Shown here: piece by piece, positions 17,171-26,000 of the stretch
Numbering within the stretch: the stretch's first letter is position 1
Layout of the letters: each line of letters begins with the position of its first letter
Source: 66-474 sp036759545
GTDB lineage: Bacteria; Pseudomonadota; Gammaproteobacteria; Xanthomonadales; Rhodanobacteraceae
Assembly: GCA_036759545.1 (NCBI GenBank)
Contig: DAIOUL010000004.1
Span: forward strand, 1 to 64,000
Length of the DNA stretch: 64,000 nt
Direction: 5' to 3'
Notes under the pieces: generated by a model
The model's database searches: none
Seen by the model: only the letters and a program-made list of their open reading frames with translations
Told to the model about the DNA's origin: nothing
Made by a program: the position numbers and the translations under genes

Positions 17171-17482
17171 ATGCTTGCCAAGCTCACCGCCAAGAATCAG
17201 CTCACCCTGCCCAAAGCGGCCGTGGAAGCGGCCGGCAATGCCGAATATTTCGAGATCGAGGCGCGCGCCGGGCGGCTGGTGCTGACGCCCGTGCGCATGC
17301 AACGCGCGGATGCGGTACGCGCCAAGCTGGCGGAACTGCAACTCGAGGACGACGATCTCGCCGCTGCCGTGGTCTGGGCGCGCAAAGCTTCCGCGGCTCG
17401 CGCAGAAACACGCGTGGCGGAAACACCGGCCGATTATCGAAAAAAGCGCACGCGCAAATCCGCGCAGCGCCGCAAGCCGTGA
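17171..17482 (+). CDS. AbrB/MazE-fold antitoxin of a PIN-toxin pair
   Basis: 103 residues from ATG 17171 (MLAKLTAKNQLTLPKAAVEA). The first 45 residues have the swapped-hairpin AbrB pattern, with the usual TAKNQLTLPK strand-turn and FEIEARAGRLVLTPVR. The rest is a helical, charged tail ending in a very basic segment (KKRTRKSAQRRKP). Antitoxins of this type neutralise the partner PIN nuclease and bind the promoter. The stop overlaps the toxin start (GTGA, 17479-17482). A palindromic operator candidate lies directly upstream. Confidence 0.85.
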   Translation: MLAKLTAKNQLTLPKAAVEAAGNAEYFEIEARAGRLVLTPVRMQRADAVRAKLAELQLEDDDLAAAVVWARKASAARAETRVAETPADYRKKRTRKSAQRRKP

Positions 17483-17907
17483 CGTACAAAGCACGGCGCT
17501 GGGTGCTGGATACCAATGTCGTGCTGTCCGCCTTGATCCGGCCCGGCGGCACTGCCGGCCGTTTGCGCCTGGCCTGGCAAAACGGATTGTTCGTGCCGCT
17601 GATCAGCCGCAGCACCACCGCGGAACTGATCCGCGTGCTGGCGTATCCGAAATTCAAGCTGACACGGGATGAGCAGCACGATCTGCTGGCGGACTATCTG
17701 CCCTGGGCCGAAACCGTGCGCATCACCAAGCCGCCGCCCAAGACGCCGCATTGCCGCGACCCGTACGATTTGCCCTTCCTGCAGCTCGCCTTCGCCGCCA
17801 AAGCAGATGCGCTGATTACCGGCGATGCGGATCTGCTCACCCTCGTATCGCTTTCACGTATCGCACTCATTACGCCGGCACAGGCCATCGAGCAGCTCAG
17901 CACATGA
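17479..17907 (+). CDS. PIN-domain ribonuclease toxin (COG1569-like)
   Basis: 142 residues from GTG 17479. The PIN active site is intact: Asp11 in VLDTNVVLSAL, Glu49 in TTAELIRVL, Asp94/Asp97 in CRDPYDLPFLQLA and Asp116 in ITGDADLL. These acidic residues coordinate metal for RNA cleavage. The family is the toxin part of type II toxin-antitoxin modules and acts on RNA in the cytoplasm. Start choice is fixed by the 4-nt overlap with the antitoxin. The 3' end overlaps the end of the convergent VOC gene by 11 nt. Confidence 0.87.
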   Translation: MTYKARRWVLDTNVVLSALIRPGGTAGRLRLAWQNGLFVPLISRSTTAELIRVLAYPKFKLTRDEQHDLLADYLPWAETVRITKPPPKTPHCRDPYDLPFLQLAFAAKADALITGDADLLTLVSLSRIALITPAQAIEQLST

Positions 17908-18313
17908 GCCGCGGCGGCCCCTTCAACTCCACCGTATTGCCTTCCGGATCGTCGATGTAGATCGACGGGCCGTTGCCATCGGCGCCGTAGCGCTCGCCGA
18001 TGTCGCCGATCGCCACATCGTGCGCGCGCAGATGTTCGAGGATGGCCGTTTCGTCCCACGGCTCCACGCGCAGGCAGAAGTGATCGACGTTGTGCGCATC
18101 GGAACCCGGCGCCGCGCCGCCTTTGCGGCCGAGCTTGCCTTCGGCATCCACCAGGTCGATCAACGACGCGCCCGCACGCAATTGCAGCAGACCGATCTCG
18201 GGCTGATCGCGCTCGAACGCGCAGCCCAGCACGTCGCAATAAAACCTGCGCATCGCGGCGAGGTCGCGCACGCGCAACACGACATGATCGAGACGGAGCA
18301 GCTTGAACACCAC
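17897..18313 (-). CDS. VOC/glyoxalase-fold protein
   Basis: 138 residues with two beta-alpha-beta-beta-beta modules. The first starts LDHVVLRVRDLAAMRRFYCD (metal-type His10) and the second begins around NVDHFCLRVEPWDE; it ends with YIDDPEGNTVELKG, the usual final strand with a Glu ligand. The protein is therefore a metal-dependent vicinal-oxygen-chelate enzyme. The substrate is unknown; close families include lactoylglutathione-lyase-like and fosfomycin-resistance-like proteins. It is a single gene convergent with the PIN toxin. Confidence 0.85.
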   Translation of the reverse strand: MVFKLLRLDHVVLRVRDLAAMRRFYCDVLGCAFERDQPEIGLLQLRAGASLIDLVDAEGKLGRKGGAAPGSDAHNVDHFCLRVEPWDETAILEHLRAHDVAIGDIGERYGADGNGPSIYIDDPEGNTVELKGPPRLMC

Positions 18314-18417
18314 GCGGCATTGTCGCAGCTTCGATGCCGCAGATCATCCGGCGATGCTGGCGTTCGCCGCTTGCCGGCCTTATCGTTGGCGGCGTCCTTG
18401 TCACGACGGATGCCTGC

Positions 18418-19911
18418 ATGAAGCCGATTCTGTTCGCTCTGTTGCTGCTCTTCGCCTTCGGCGGTGCCGCGGCCGCACCCGCCGCCAGCGAAACCGTCGT
18501 GGTCGACGCCACCGCACCTTCGCATCCGTTCCCGCATTTCTGGGAGCAGATGTTCGGCTCCGGCCGCGCCATCCTGTCGATGCGCGAGGGCTACCGCGAC
18601 GATCTGCGCGAAGTGAAACAGGCCACCGGCTTCGATTACGTGCGTTTCCACGGCATCCTCAACGACGAGATCGGCGTGTACGACGAGGACGCACAAGGCA
18701 ATCCCGTCTACAACTTTTCCTACGTCGACCAGATCTACGACGGCCTGCTCGCCAACGGCGTCAAGCCGTTCGTCGAGTTGAGTTTCATGCCCACGAAGCT
18801 GGGATCGAAACCGATCACGCACGTGTTCATGGGCCATCCCAACATCTCGCCGCCGAAGGATTATGCCAAGTGGGATGCGCTGATCACCGCGTTCGCGCAG
18901 CACCTGATCGATCGCTACGGCATCGACGAAGTGGCGACGTGGTATTTCGAGGTGTGGAATGAGCCGAACCTGGATTTCTGGGGTGGCGAACCGAAACAGG
19001 AAACCTACTGGACGCTCTACGATCACACCGCGCGCGCGCTGAAGGCCGTGAATCCGCGCCTGCGCGTCGGCGGCCCGGCCACCGCGCAGGCCGCGTGGGT
19101 TCCGCAATTCATCAAGCACGTCGAGGAACACCACGTGCCGGTCGATTTCGTCTCGACCCACGTGTATGCCAACGACACGGCGCAGAACGTGTTCGGTACG
19201 AACGAGGCGATCCCGCGCGACAAGATGGTCTGCCGCGCGGTGCGCAAGGTGCACGACCAGATCAAGGCTTCATCGATGCCGCACCTGCCGCTGATCTGGA
19301 GCGAGTTCAATGCCAGCTACATGAACGAGCCGGACGTGACCGACGCGCCGTACATGGGCCCGTGGATGGCCGACACCATCCGCCAGTGCGACGGCCTGGT
19401 CGACGTGATGTCGTACTGGACGTTCTCGGACGTGTTCGACGAACAGGGCGTGATCAAGACACCGATGTACGGCGGCTTCGGCCTGATCGCGGAAGGGCAC
19501 ATCGAAAAGCCCGCGTTCAATGCCTTCAAATTGCTGCATCAACTCGGCAACAAGCGCATCGAGGTGAAATCCGATCAGGTGCTCGCCACGCGCAAGCCGG
19601 ATGGTTCTCTGGTGCTCGCCGTGTGGAATTACGCGCCGCCGGAGCAACGCGAGAACAAGCCGGCTACGATCACCTTGAAGTTCGAACACCTCAACGCCAC
19701 GCGTGCGTCGGTGTCACGCGTCGATGCCAAGCACGGCGACATGCACGCCGCCTACGCCGCGATGGGTTCGCCGCGTTATCCGACCATGGAGCAGTTGAAG
19801 AAGCTGCGCGCCGCCGCGGCGCTGCCGCCGCCGGAATCCGTCCCGATCGACCAGGGCACGCTTTCGATTACGTTGCCGAGCCACGGACTGGCGGTGATCG
19901 AGATTCGCTAA
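18418..19911 (+). CDS. Secreted glycoside hydrolase family 39 (beta-xylosidase type)
   Basis: 497 residues from ATG 18418, giving a signal peptide (MKPILFALLLLFAFGGAAAA); the frame is open to an earlier ATG at 18334 that adds a non-signal leader. The GH39 barrel has the acid/base Glu182 in EVWNEPN and the probable nucleophile Glu296 in IWSEFNAS, with the strands DYVRFHGILND and FVELSFMP before them. A C-terminal beta-sandwich follows (LVLAVWNYAPPEQ, ending in HGLAVIEIR). GH39 enzymes release xylose or related sugars with retention. The export signal suggests periplasmic or secreted use on plant oligosaccharides. No sugar transporter is adjacent. Confidence 0.9.
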   Translation: MKPILFALLLLFAFGGAAAAPAASETVVVDATAPSHPFPHFWEQMFGSGRAILSMREGYRDDLREVKQATGFDYVRFHGILNDEIGVYDEDAQGNPVYNFSYVDQIYDGLLANGVKPFVELSFMPTKLGSKPITHVFMGHPNISPPKDYAKWDALITAFAQHLIDRYGIDEVATWYFEVWNEPNLDFWGGEPKQETYWTLYDHTARALKAVNPRLRVGGPATAQAAWVPQFIKHVEEHHVPVDFVSTHVYANDTAQNVFGTNEAIPRDKMVCRAVRKVHDQIKASSMPHLPLIWSEFNASYMNEPDVTDAPYMGPWMADTIRQCDGLVDVMSYWTFSDVFDEQGVIKTPMYGGFGLIAEGHIEKPAFNAFKLLHQLGNKRIEVKSDQVLATRKPDGSLVLAVWNYAPPEQRENKPATITLKFEHLNATRASVSRVDAKHGDMHAAYAAMGSPRYPTMEQLKKLRAAAALPPPESVPIDQGTLSITLPSHGLAVIEIR

Positions 19912-19945
19912 GGCAATTGCGCCGCGGCCATGTCGATTTTTTGCC

Positions 19946-19973
19946 CGTCATTCCGGCGAAAGCCGGAATCCAG
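19946..19973. repeat. Dispersed palindromic repeat, copy B
   Basis: A compact hairpin, CGTCATTCCGG-CGAAAG-CCGGAATCCAG, 35 nt after the GH39 stop. It is the shortest, cleanest form of the family and lies between two convergent genes. Confidence 0.8.
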
Positions 19974-20069
19974 TGTCTTTGTCTGTCAATCATTTGAAGG
20001 CGTCGAATCCCGCTTGGGCTCCCACCTGCGTGGAATCACAACTGCAAAGATTGCATCTCGCGAATGGCT

Positions 20070-20441
20070 CTAGTGCTGCCAAGGCATCCGCGGCCGCACG
20101 CAGATCCACAACGCGACCACGTAGGCGAACACCACGACGTATGCGACCGCGAATGCCCATAGCGGCAGCGGCCAGTAGATCAGCCGGTTGATCCAGCCGG
20201 CAATCAGCGGCTGCGCATTCGATACGCCGGAAAGATCGCCCTGCCAGACCGTCAGGAAACACGCGCGGCCCAGCAGCGCCTGTACCGCAACGATCGCCAG
20301 GCTGAGCAGGTGCGCCAGCCGCCACCAGAATCCGCGCACCCATCGCCAGGCGCGCCATGCACCGATCGGAATCAGCACGCAACCCGCGATGTTGAATGCG
20401 ATGATCGCAAAGTGGAAAAAGAGAATGAAAAGCGCGGCCAT
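20070..20441 (-). CDS. DUF2784 family membrane protein
   Basis: 123 residues from ATG 20441 (MAALFILFFHFAIIAFNIAG). Four membrane helices and the conserved cytosolic/loop pieces WRLAHLLSLAIVAVQALLG and ACFLTVWQGDL match DUF2784. The function is unknown. An alternative ATG at 20468 adds nine residues (MHQHGRGER). It is a stand-alone gene converging on GH39 and divergent from the Doc module. Confidence 0.75.
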   Translation of the reverse strand: MAALFILFFHFAIIAFNIAGCVLIPIGAWRAWRWVRGFWWRLAHLLSLAIVAVQALLGRACFLTVWQGDLSGVSNAQPLIAGWINRLIYWPLPLWAFAVAYVVVFAYVVALWICVRPRMPWQH

Positions 20442-20490
20442 CCGTTCACCGCGGCCATGTTGATGCACGAAGAAGGCATGCGCAACGCGA

Positions 20491-20533
20491 TTGACACAGT
20501 CGCCGTAGCACCGTTAGTATAACGTTCGTTATA
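20491..20533 (+). promoter_or_regulatory. Promoter with overlapping operator for the AbrB/Doc operon
   Basis: A perfect -35 TTGACA (20491-20496) is followed after 18 nt by TAGTAT (20515-20520). Overlapping it is a perfect inverted repeat TATAACG-TT-CGTTATA (20518-20533). The layout fits autoregulation in which the antitoxin complex covers the -10 box. The antitoxin ATG is at 20563. Confidence 0.65.
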
Positions 20534-20562
20534 ACGCTTTTCAGGCTGCGGAAAGAACCACC

Positions 20563-20787
20563 ATGAAACTCAAGGTCACCACCATCGGCAATTCCGCCGG
20601 CGTGATCCTGCCACGCGAACTCCTCGCGCGCCTGCGCGTGGAGAAAGGCGACGAACTGTACGCGCTGGAAACGCCGGACGGCATCAAGCTCACCACCTAC
20701 GATCCCACCCTCGCCAAGCAGATGGAAGTGGCGGAGAAGGTGATGCGCAAGCGCCGCACGCTGCTGCGCAAACTGGCCGACAGTTGA
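20563..20787 (+). CDS. AbrB/MazE-fold antitoxin of a Doc pair
   Basis: 74 residues, MKLKVTTIGNSAGVILPREL. The TTIGNSAGVILPRELL strand-turn is typical of the MazE/AbrB swapped-hairpin fold, and the C-terminal helix (KQMEVAEKVMRKRRTLLRKL) would wrap the toxin. Pairing of an AbrB-type antitoxin with Doc is common in proteobacteria, in contrast to the Phd antitoxin of phage P1. Its stop overlaps the Doc start. A promoter with a 7+2+7 palindrome lies 30 nt upstream. Confidence 0.88.
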   Translation: MKLKVTTIGNSAGVILPRELLARLRVEKGDELYALETPDGIKLTTYDPTLAKQMEVAEKVMRKRRTLLRKLADS

Positions 20788-21233
20788 TGATGATCGTCTG
20801 GATCGACAAGATGCTTGCACTCGCGATTCACGATCGCCAGCTCGCGGAGCACGGCGGCACGGGCGGCGTGCGCGACGAAAAACTGCTCGAATCCGCGCTG
20901 GCGCGGCCGCAGCAGTTGTATGCCTATGGCGATCCCGCGCCCGATCTGGCCGATCTCGCCGCAAGTCTTGCCTACGGCCTGGCGCGTAATCACCCCTTCG
21001 TGGATGGCAACAAACGCACCGCCGCCGTCGCGTGCGAAACCTTCGTGATGCTCAATGACGGCGAACTCGAGGCCGACAACCTCGAGCTATATCCAATCTA
21101 CCTCGCCCTCGCCGAAGGCAAACTGCGCGAAAAGGATTTCGCCGCGTGGCTGCGGCAGCACATCAGGGTGAAGCCCGGCAAGCGCGTGCAGGAACCGCGC
21201 ACGAGGAAATACCGCGCGCGTTCAAAAGCGTAG
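20787..21233 (+). CDS. doc: Doc-type Fic toxin (death on curing)
   Basis: 148 residues from ATG 20787. The Fic motif is HPFVDGNKRTA (69-79), with the catalytic His69 and the Doc-type Asp-Gly-Asn-Lys-Arg. Doc enzymes phosphorylate elongation factor Tu, halting translation. A conserved leading helix (GGTGGVRDEKLLESALARPQ) is also present. The C-terminus is extended by a basic tail (KPGKRVQEPRTRKYRARSKA) beyond the usual Doc length of about 125. The start overlaps the antitoxin stop (TGATG). Confidence 0.9.
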   Translation: MMIVWIDKMLALAIHDRQLAEHGGTGGVRDEKLLESALARPQQLYAYGDPAPDLADLAASLAYGLARNHPFVDGNKRTAAVACETFVMLNDGELEADNLELYPIYLALAEGKLREKDFAAWLRQHIRVKPGKRVQEPRTRKYRARSKA

Positions 21234-21254
21234 CGGTGAACCGAGTCTGGGGTA

Positions 21255-21767
21255 CTACTCGGCCCTAGGCTGACGCCGCAGCCCGGCCTCAACCTTCTTC
21301 AAATCCAGCATCACCGTCAACGGATCGAAAGTGGATTCCACAAAACCGTGCCGCAGATAAAACGCTTTTGCCTTCGCGTCGATCGCATGGCACAGCAGCA
21401 CCCGCGCGCCGATTTCCATTGATGCGCGCAACGCCCGCAGCACGGCATCCTGCAACAAGTCGGCGCCGAAGCCCTGCCCCTGCCATTGCAGATCGATCGC
21501 GAGCCGGCCGAGCACGATCGCGGGAATCGGGTCCGGCATGTTGCGCCGCACGCCACCCCGCACGTGCGCGCGCTGCACGCTGCCGGCCGCGAGCGCGTAA
21601 TAGCCGATCACGCGCTTGCCTTCACACGCCACGAAACAACGCGAACCGTGTGCTTCCTCGTTCGCGCGTGCACGCCGACGCAGCCAGTCGGCGAGTTCCG
21701 GATGGCCGCAGTCGAATGCAGAGCAATCGTGATCAGGCGCAAGCGCAACCGGCGCCGCAACCGCCAT
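21255..21767 (-). CDS. GNAT-family acetyltransferase toxin (TacT/AtaT-like)
   Basis: 170 residues. The GNAT core has the acetyl-CoA loop IVLGRLAIDLQWQGQGFGADLL (Q/RxxGxG/A type) and a catalytic-Tyr region AKAFYLRHGFVES. The N-terminal motif FDCGHPELADWLRRRARANE is characteristic of TacT/AtaT toxins, which acetylate aminoacyl-tRNA. It follows its DUF1778 antitoxin by 3 nt on the minus strand, so the pair is co-transcribed. The tRNA target cannot be told from sequence. Confidence 0.9.
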   Translation of the reverse strand: MAVAAPVALAPDHDCSAFDCGHPELADWLRRRARANEEAHGSRCFVACEGKRVIGYYALAAGSVQRAHVRGGVRRNMPDPIPAIVLGRLAIDLQWQGQGFGADLLQDAVLRALRASMEIGARVLLCHAIDAKAKAFYLRHGFVESTFDPLTVMLDLKKVEAGLRRQPRAE

Positions 21768-21770
21768 CGT

Positions 21771-22052
21771 TCATCGCGTCCAGCGCGGTTTGCGCGAGAG
21801 TAGCTTGCGCAATGCGGCCGGATGCGGCGAAGGTGCATCCAGCGCCTTCATGAAACGATCCATCTGCGCGGCAGACAATTCGAAATGGGTGCGGTCGGCC
21901 AGCACCGCCTGCGCGCGTTGCAGACTCGCATCCAGTACGAACGCCGTGCGCGTCTTGCCGGTCGATTCCGCCGCGCGCTCGATCAGCGCCTTCTGCGCCG
22001 GCGTGGCGCGCAGGTTGATGGTCTTCTCGCGGGTGGCGGCGGGTGCGGGCAT
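21771..22052 (-). CDS. DUF1778 ribbon-helix-helix antitoxin of the GNAT toxin
   Basis: 93 residues from ATG 22052, with AAGGAG upstream. The N-terminal segment TREKTINLRATPAQKALIERAAESTGKT is the DUF1778 DNA-binding fold, followed by the neutralising region ELSAAQMDRFMKALDAP. The antitoxin binds its own promoter and blocks the acetyl-CoA site of the GNAT toxin. A good promoter lies upstream on the minus strand (22074-22102). Confidence 0.9.
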   Translation of the reverse strand: MPAPAATREKTINLRATPAQKALIERAAESTGKTRTAFVLDASLQRAQAVLADRTHFELSAAQMDRFMKALDAPSPHPAALRKLLSRKPRWTR

Positions 22053-22073
22053 GGCACGGCTCCTTGTGCGCAC

Positions 22074-22102
22074 ATTGTATACACGTATCGCTTGTGGCTC
22101 AA
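22074..22102 (-). promoter_or_regulatory. Sigma-70-type promoter of the DUF1778/GNAT pair
   Basis: Read on the minus strand: TTGAGC (22102-22097), 17-nt spacer, TACAAT (22079-22074). The palindrome TGTATACA overlaps the -10 box and may be the antitoxin operator. The antitoxin ATG is 22 nt downstream. Confidence 0.6.
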
Positions 22103-22154
22103 GTGTCGCTCCAACGCGCGATCGCATCACGCAGCGCCACGCCCACCAATAAGC

Positions 22155-23093
22155 CTATTGTTGCAAAGGCTCAATCAGCTTCGACCAGAAGTGCTCCGCC
22201 GCGCCTTCGAGCCCTAATTTCTGCTCCCTGCCGTCATACATGGAAAGAGAGGGAGTGAAGTAAAGATGCTGGTCGTCGTTGGCAACCGAGAGCATTCCGC
22301 TTGAGGTATTGTCCCGATCCAAATTGCTTGAGTAGTTGATGCCCTTGCCAAAAGGGCTCCTCAGCGAAATGCGGCATTGAGTAACAGATTTGCCCGCTTC
22401 GTAGACCTTTGCGGTGAAAGTCTCGGAATCGATTTCTCGATAACGACCCTCGAACTCCGGATTGCGTGCGGCCAGTTCCCGCAATGAGCCCTCAAAGTAA
22501 CGTTTCATATAAGCGAACGCTTCTTCGATGAAGGCATCCTTGTCTGCGTCGGAGAACCGCTTTCTCAGCGTCAGATTGCTAGATCGCGGTAGCTCTGGGT
22601 CGCTGGGCTGACGCGCGGACGTAGGTTGCAAGCTCACCGGAGGCAATGGGGACGTCGCAGTTGCGGGCAAGGCGGCCCGAATCTCGGAGACCACGTCTTG
22701 CCATGCCTCGCTCTCATTCGGCCATTTGCTGATCGGCGTGCCGTCTTTGGGTACGGCTTTGAGTCGAGCCAGCGGGGAGTGCAGCCAGTCGCAGTGATCC
22801 AAGATGATTGGAATCACATGTGTCAGCCCTTGTTCTCGTCTCTCGAGCGCGCGCTTTATTTCGCGGGAATAGCAGTAATCAGAGGCCAAGAAGTCAGCGC
22901 TGACCAGCAAAAGCACGACGTCTGCCTGCTTGAGATGCGTGTCGATTTCGTCGTCCAGCACCCCGCCGGCAGGAATCATCCGGTCATTCCAGGTTTCGAT
23001 CAAACCATTGCGCTTCAGCATGGCCAGATGGACCTGAAGGCGATCCCGCATCGCTGCATCCTTATGCGAGTAGGACAAGAAAACTCTGTTCAT
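22155..23093 (-). CDS. TIR-domain protein with conserved C-terminal domain
   Basis: 312 residues. The N-terminal TIR domain starts RVFLSYSHKDAAMRDRLQVH and has the box-2-like region SADFLASDYCYSREIKRALE with a probable NADase Glu79. A proline-rich linker (about 146-175) leads to a separate C-terminal domain (about 178-312; DAFIEEAFAYMKRYFEGSL ... GLEGAAEHFWSKLIEPLQ), which I believe recurs in other bacterial TIR proteins but has no assigned function. The start overlaps the stop of the type ISP restriction-modification gene (ATGA, 23090-23093), so it is expressed with that system. Bacterial TIR proteins often act as NAD-depleting defence effectors; that role is inferred here. Confidence 0.85.
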   Translation of the reverse strand: MNRVFLSYSHKDAAMRDRLQVHLAMLKRNGLIETWNDRMIPAGGVLDDEIDTHLKQADVVLLLVSADFLASDYCYSREIKRALERREQGLTHVIPIILDHCDWLHSPLARLKAVPKDGTPISKWPNESEAWQDVVSEIRAALPATATSPLPPVSLQPTSARQPSDPELPRSSNLTLRKRFSDADKDAFIEEAFAYMKRYFEGSLRELAARNPEFEGRYREIDSETFTAKVYEAGKSVTQCRISLRSPFGKGINYSSNLDRDNTSSGMLSVANDDQHLYFTPSLSMYDGREQKLGLEGAAEHFWSKLIEPLQQ

Positions 23094-26000
23094 GCGCTTG
23101 CCATCTCTTTCGAAGCCACTTCGAGGATTTCGAGTTTGGGAAGGCGGCGCACGATCTTCATGGTTTCAAGACTCACCGTGATCACGCGCAGGAACAGTTC
23201 CAGTGGGTAGCGCGGGTTGTGCATGGTTTCAATCGCCCAGTCGTTGGCGTCGTTGACGATGCCGCTGTCCTTGTCGGTTTTGACGCACTGGCGTTCGATC
23301 ACCCAATCCAGCGCGGGCTTGCCGTTGACGACGTAATCGTATGCTTCAGGCGGAATGCCGGTGACGGTGATCTTGCTGTTGTAGATGAGACGGGTCAGGT
23401 CTTTCTGGCCGTTGATCTTTGGCACTTTCACTTTCTCGACGCGGTAGTCGGCGTCGGTGAGCTTCTTACCACCGGTGTCCACCTTCGCGCCGGCATACAT
23501 CGGCACGGTTTCATAGTTGAGATGCAGATCGGCGAGATCGCGACCGGCCTTGCTGAAGGCCCAGAAGTCCTCGGCGGATTTCACGCGCGGAATGCGCGGC
23601 AGCTCCTTGGCAAGGTTGTCGGCGTAGCGCTCGCGGTAATCGGGCGAGTGCAGCAGGCCATATACGTAATAGAAGATGTCTTCCTTGCCGATCACCTCGC
23701 CCGGATACGCCGACTGGAAATGCTCAAGGCCTGCATCGGTGATGGCGTCACGGCGAGCAGGCGCCTTGCTGAGTGCGGTCTGATCGAACAGACCGGGCGC
23801 GGTGTCGTTGCGGTCTGCTTGGGCGATTTCGTCATAAAGGTACAGCGGAAAGCATTGACCTTTTTCGATGAGATCGAGATTGGGAAGGGTGTCTGCGACC
23901 AGCACGGAGAACCCGCTTCTGTTGCCGACCCCCGCAATGCAGATCGCGCGGTTCTTCATCTCCGCATTGGGAAAAATGCGCGGCATTTGCAAGACCATCT
24001 CGTTGAATTGCCGGTTGAAGTACAGCCACTGTTTCGTGAACGGGCGATATAGGCTTCTCACTAGGCAATCTGGTTCGAGCGCAAAGGTCCGACCGTTAGC
24101 CAATTGCTGTTTCAGGCCGCGTGTCCAACTGATCTTGGTCGGATCAGTGTCAATAAAATCATCGGCCTTCGCCTTGCGTGCCTTGCCGTCGAGCTCTGGG
24201 AATGTTCTTTCGAAGCGCCTCACCTCGTCGTTGTAGAACGCGATAGTGCGCGCCATATTGTTTTCGACGGCACCCTTGCTGGCGTTGTAGCACCAAGCAT
24301 CGCGGTTCGTGACTACACCCAATGAAAAGTTATCGAACAACCTTATGTCGTGGGATTTCTTATCGCCCAACGCGATGAACTTATTTAGGCTGTCGTCACG
24401 CTGGCGCAACCAATCGCCATGAGCGTCGGTTGTGATGGGCCGCCAACGATCAGCCTTAGTGATGCCATCCACAGAACCGAATGCGGTCACGCGCTTAAGT
24501 TTTTCGCTGCGGCGTAAGTCATCACCGATATCGTGATAGAAGATGCGGCCGCGTGTCGTTGCGCTCGGGTTTTTGACGAACACCGTCACAGCGATACCAT
24601 TCATGCTGCCGCTTTCAAAGATGTTCTGCCCTTCCTTCGCGCGTCCTTTGCTAAGCATGTTTTTGCGAATGTCGCCACGAAGATCGAGCACATGAGTGCT
24701 CGTAAATTCCTCTACAAGGCATTTGCGCATGCCATCCATCGTCGGCTTTTGAATGAATCCTGAGCCTGATACGAAACCAATTACTCCCTGATTGCCGATA
24801 CGATCACTGGCCCACCGGATGGCGCGCACATAACTGTTGTACTGCGATTTGGAGAGCGTAGCTTTCGACTTTTCACCATAGGTATTGCCAAGGCGACGAT
24901 CTAGGTTTGGGTAGGCAACGTTCTGGTTGTTGTCGTTGGCGCTGTCCTGGCCTTCGGCATATGGCGGGTTCGCCACAATGACCCGGATATCTAATTTCTT
25001 CTGCCGCTTACGCCGCTTGCTGTTGTCCACCAGCAGCGCATCTACGAGATCATCCTTCTCGTACATCTGGAAGGTGTCGGTGAGGCAGATGCCTTCAAAA
25101 GGCACGTAATCGCCGCCGACGATCTCGTGATAGGTCGCCTCGATATTGATGGCCGCGATGTAGTAGGCCAGCAGAATGATTTCGTTGGCGTGTATTTCGT
25201 TCTTGTATTTGTACGGCAGGTCCTGCTTCGATATGAAACCCGATTGCAGCAGCCGGGTGATGAAGGTGCCGGTGCCGGTGAACGGATCGAGGATATGGAC
25301 GTTGTGTTCGCCCAGACCCGTGCCGAACTCGGTAATCAGAATGTGCTGCACGCTCTTGATGATGAAGTCCACCACTTCCACCGGCGTGTAGACGATGCCG
25401 AGGCGCTCTTTGAGCGTGGGAAACGCTTTGGCAAAAAAGTTGTTGTAGAGCTCGACTACGATCTTCTGCTTGCCTTCGGCGCTGTCGATGCCCTCCGCGC
25501 GCAGCTTCACGCTGTCGTAGAAGGCTTGCAGCGTGTCGGCCTCCTTGTCGAGGCGATGCTCGTGCAGCAGGTCGAGCACCTTCTGCATCGCTTTTGAAAT
25601 CGGGTTGTTCCTGGCGAAACTGTGATCCTTGAACAGCGCCTCGAATACCGGTTGGGTGACGAGGTGCTGCGCCAGCATTTCGACAATTTCCGAATCGGTG
25701 ACCTCGTCGTTGAGGTCGTCGCGCAGTTCGGCCGCGAGCTCATCGAATGCCTTGCGTTCCTTCTTGTTCTCCGGATTCTCCAGAATCGCCTTGATGCGGT
25801 CGATGTGGGTGTTGGCGATCTTGGCGATGTCATTGGCCCAGTCTTCCCAGTGGTGCCGGTTGCCGACCTTCTGCACCAGTTTGGCGTAGATGGCCTTTTC
25901 GATTTCGCCGATCTCGAATTCCATCGCCACCTGCTCGGGCGCCTGGTCCGTGACGGCTTGACCGATGGAATGACTGCCACGCGCTTTGGCGGCATGCAAC

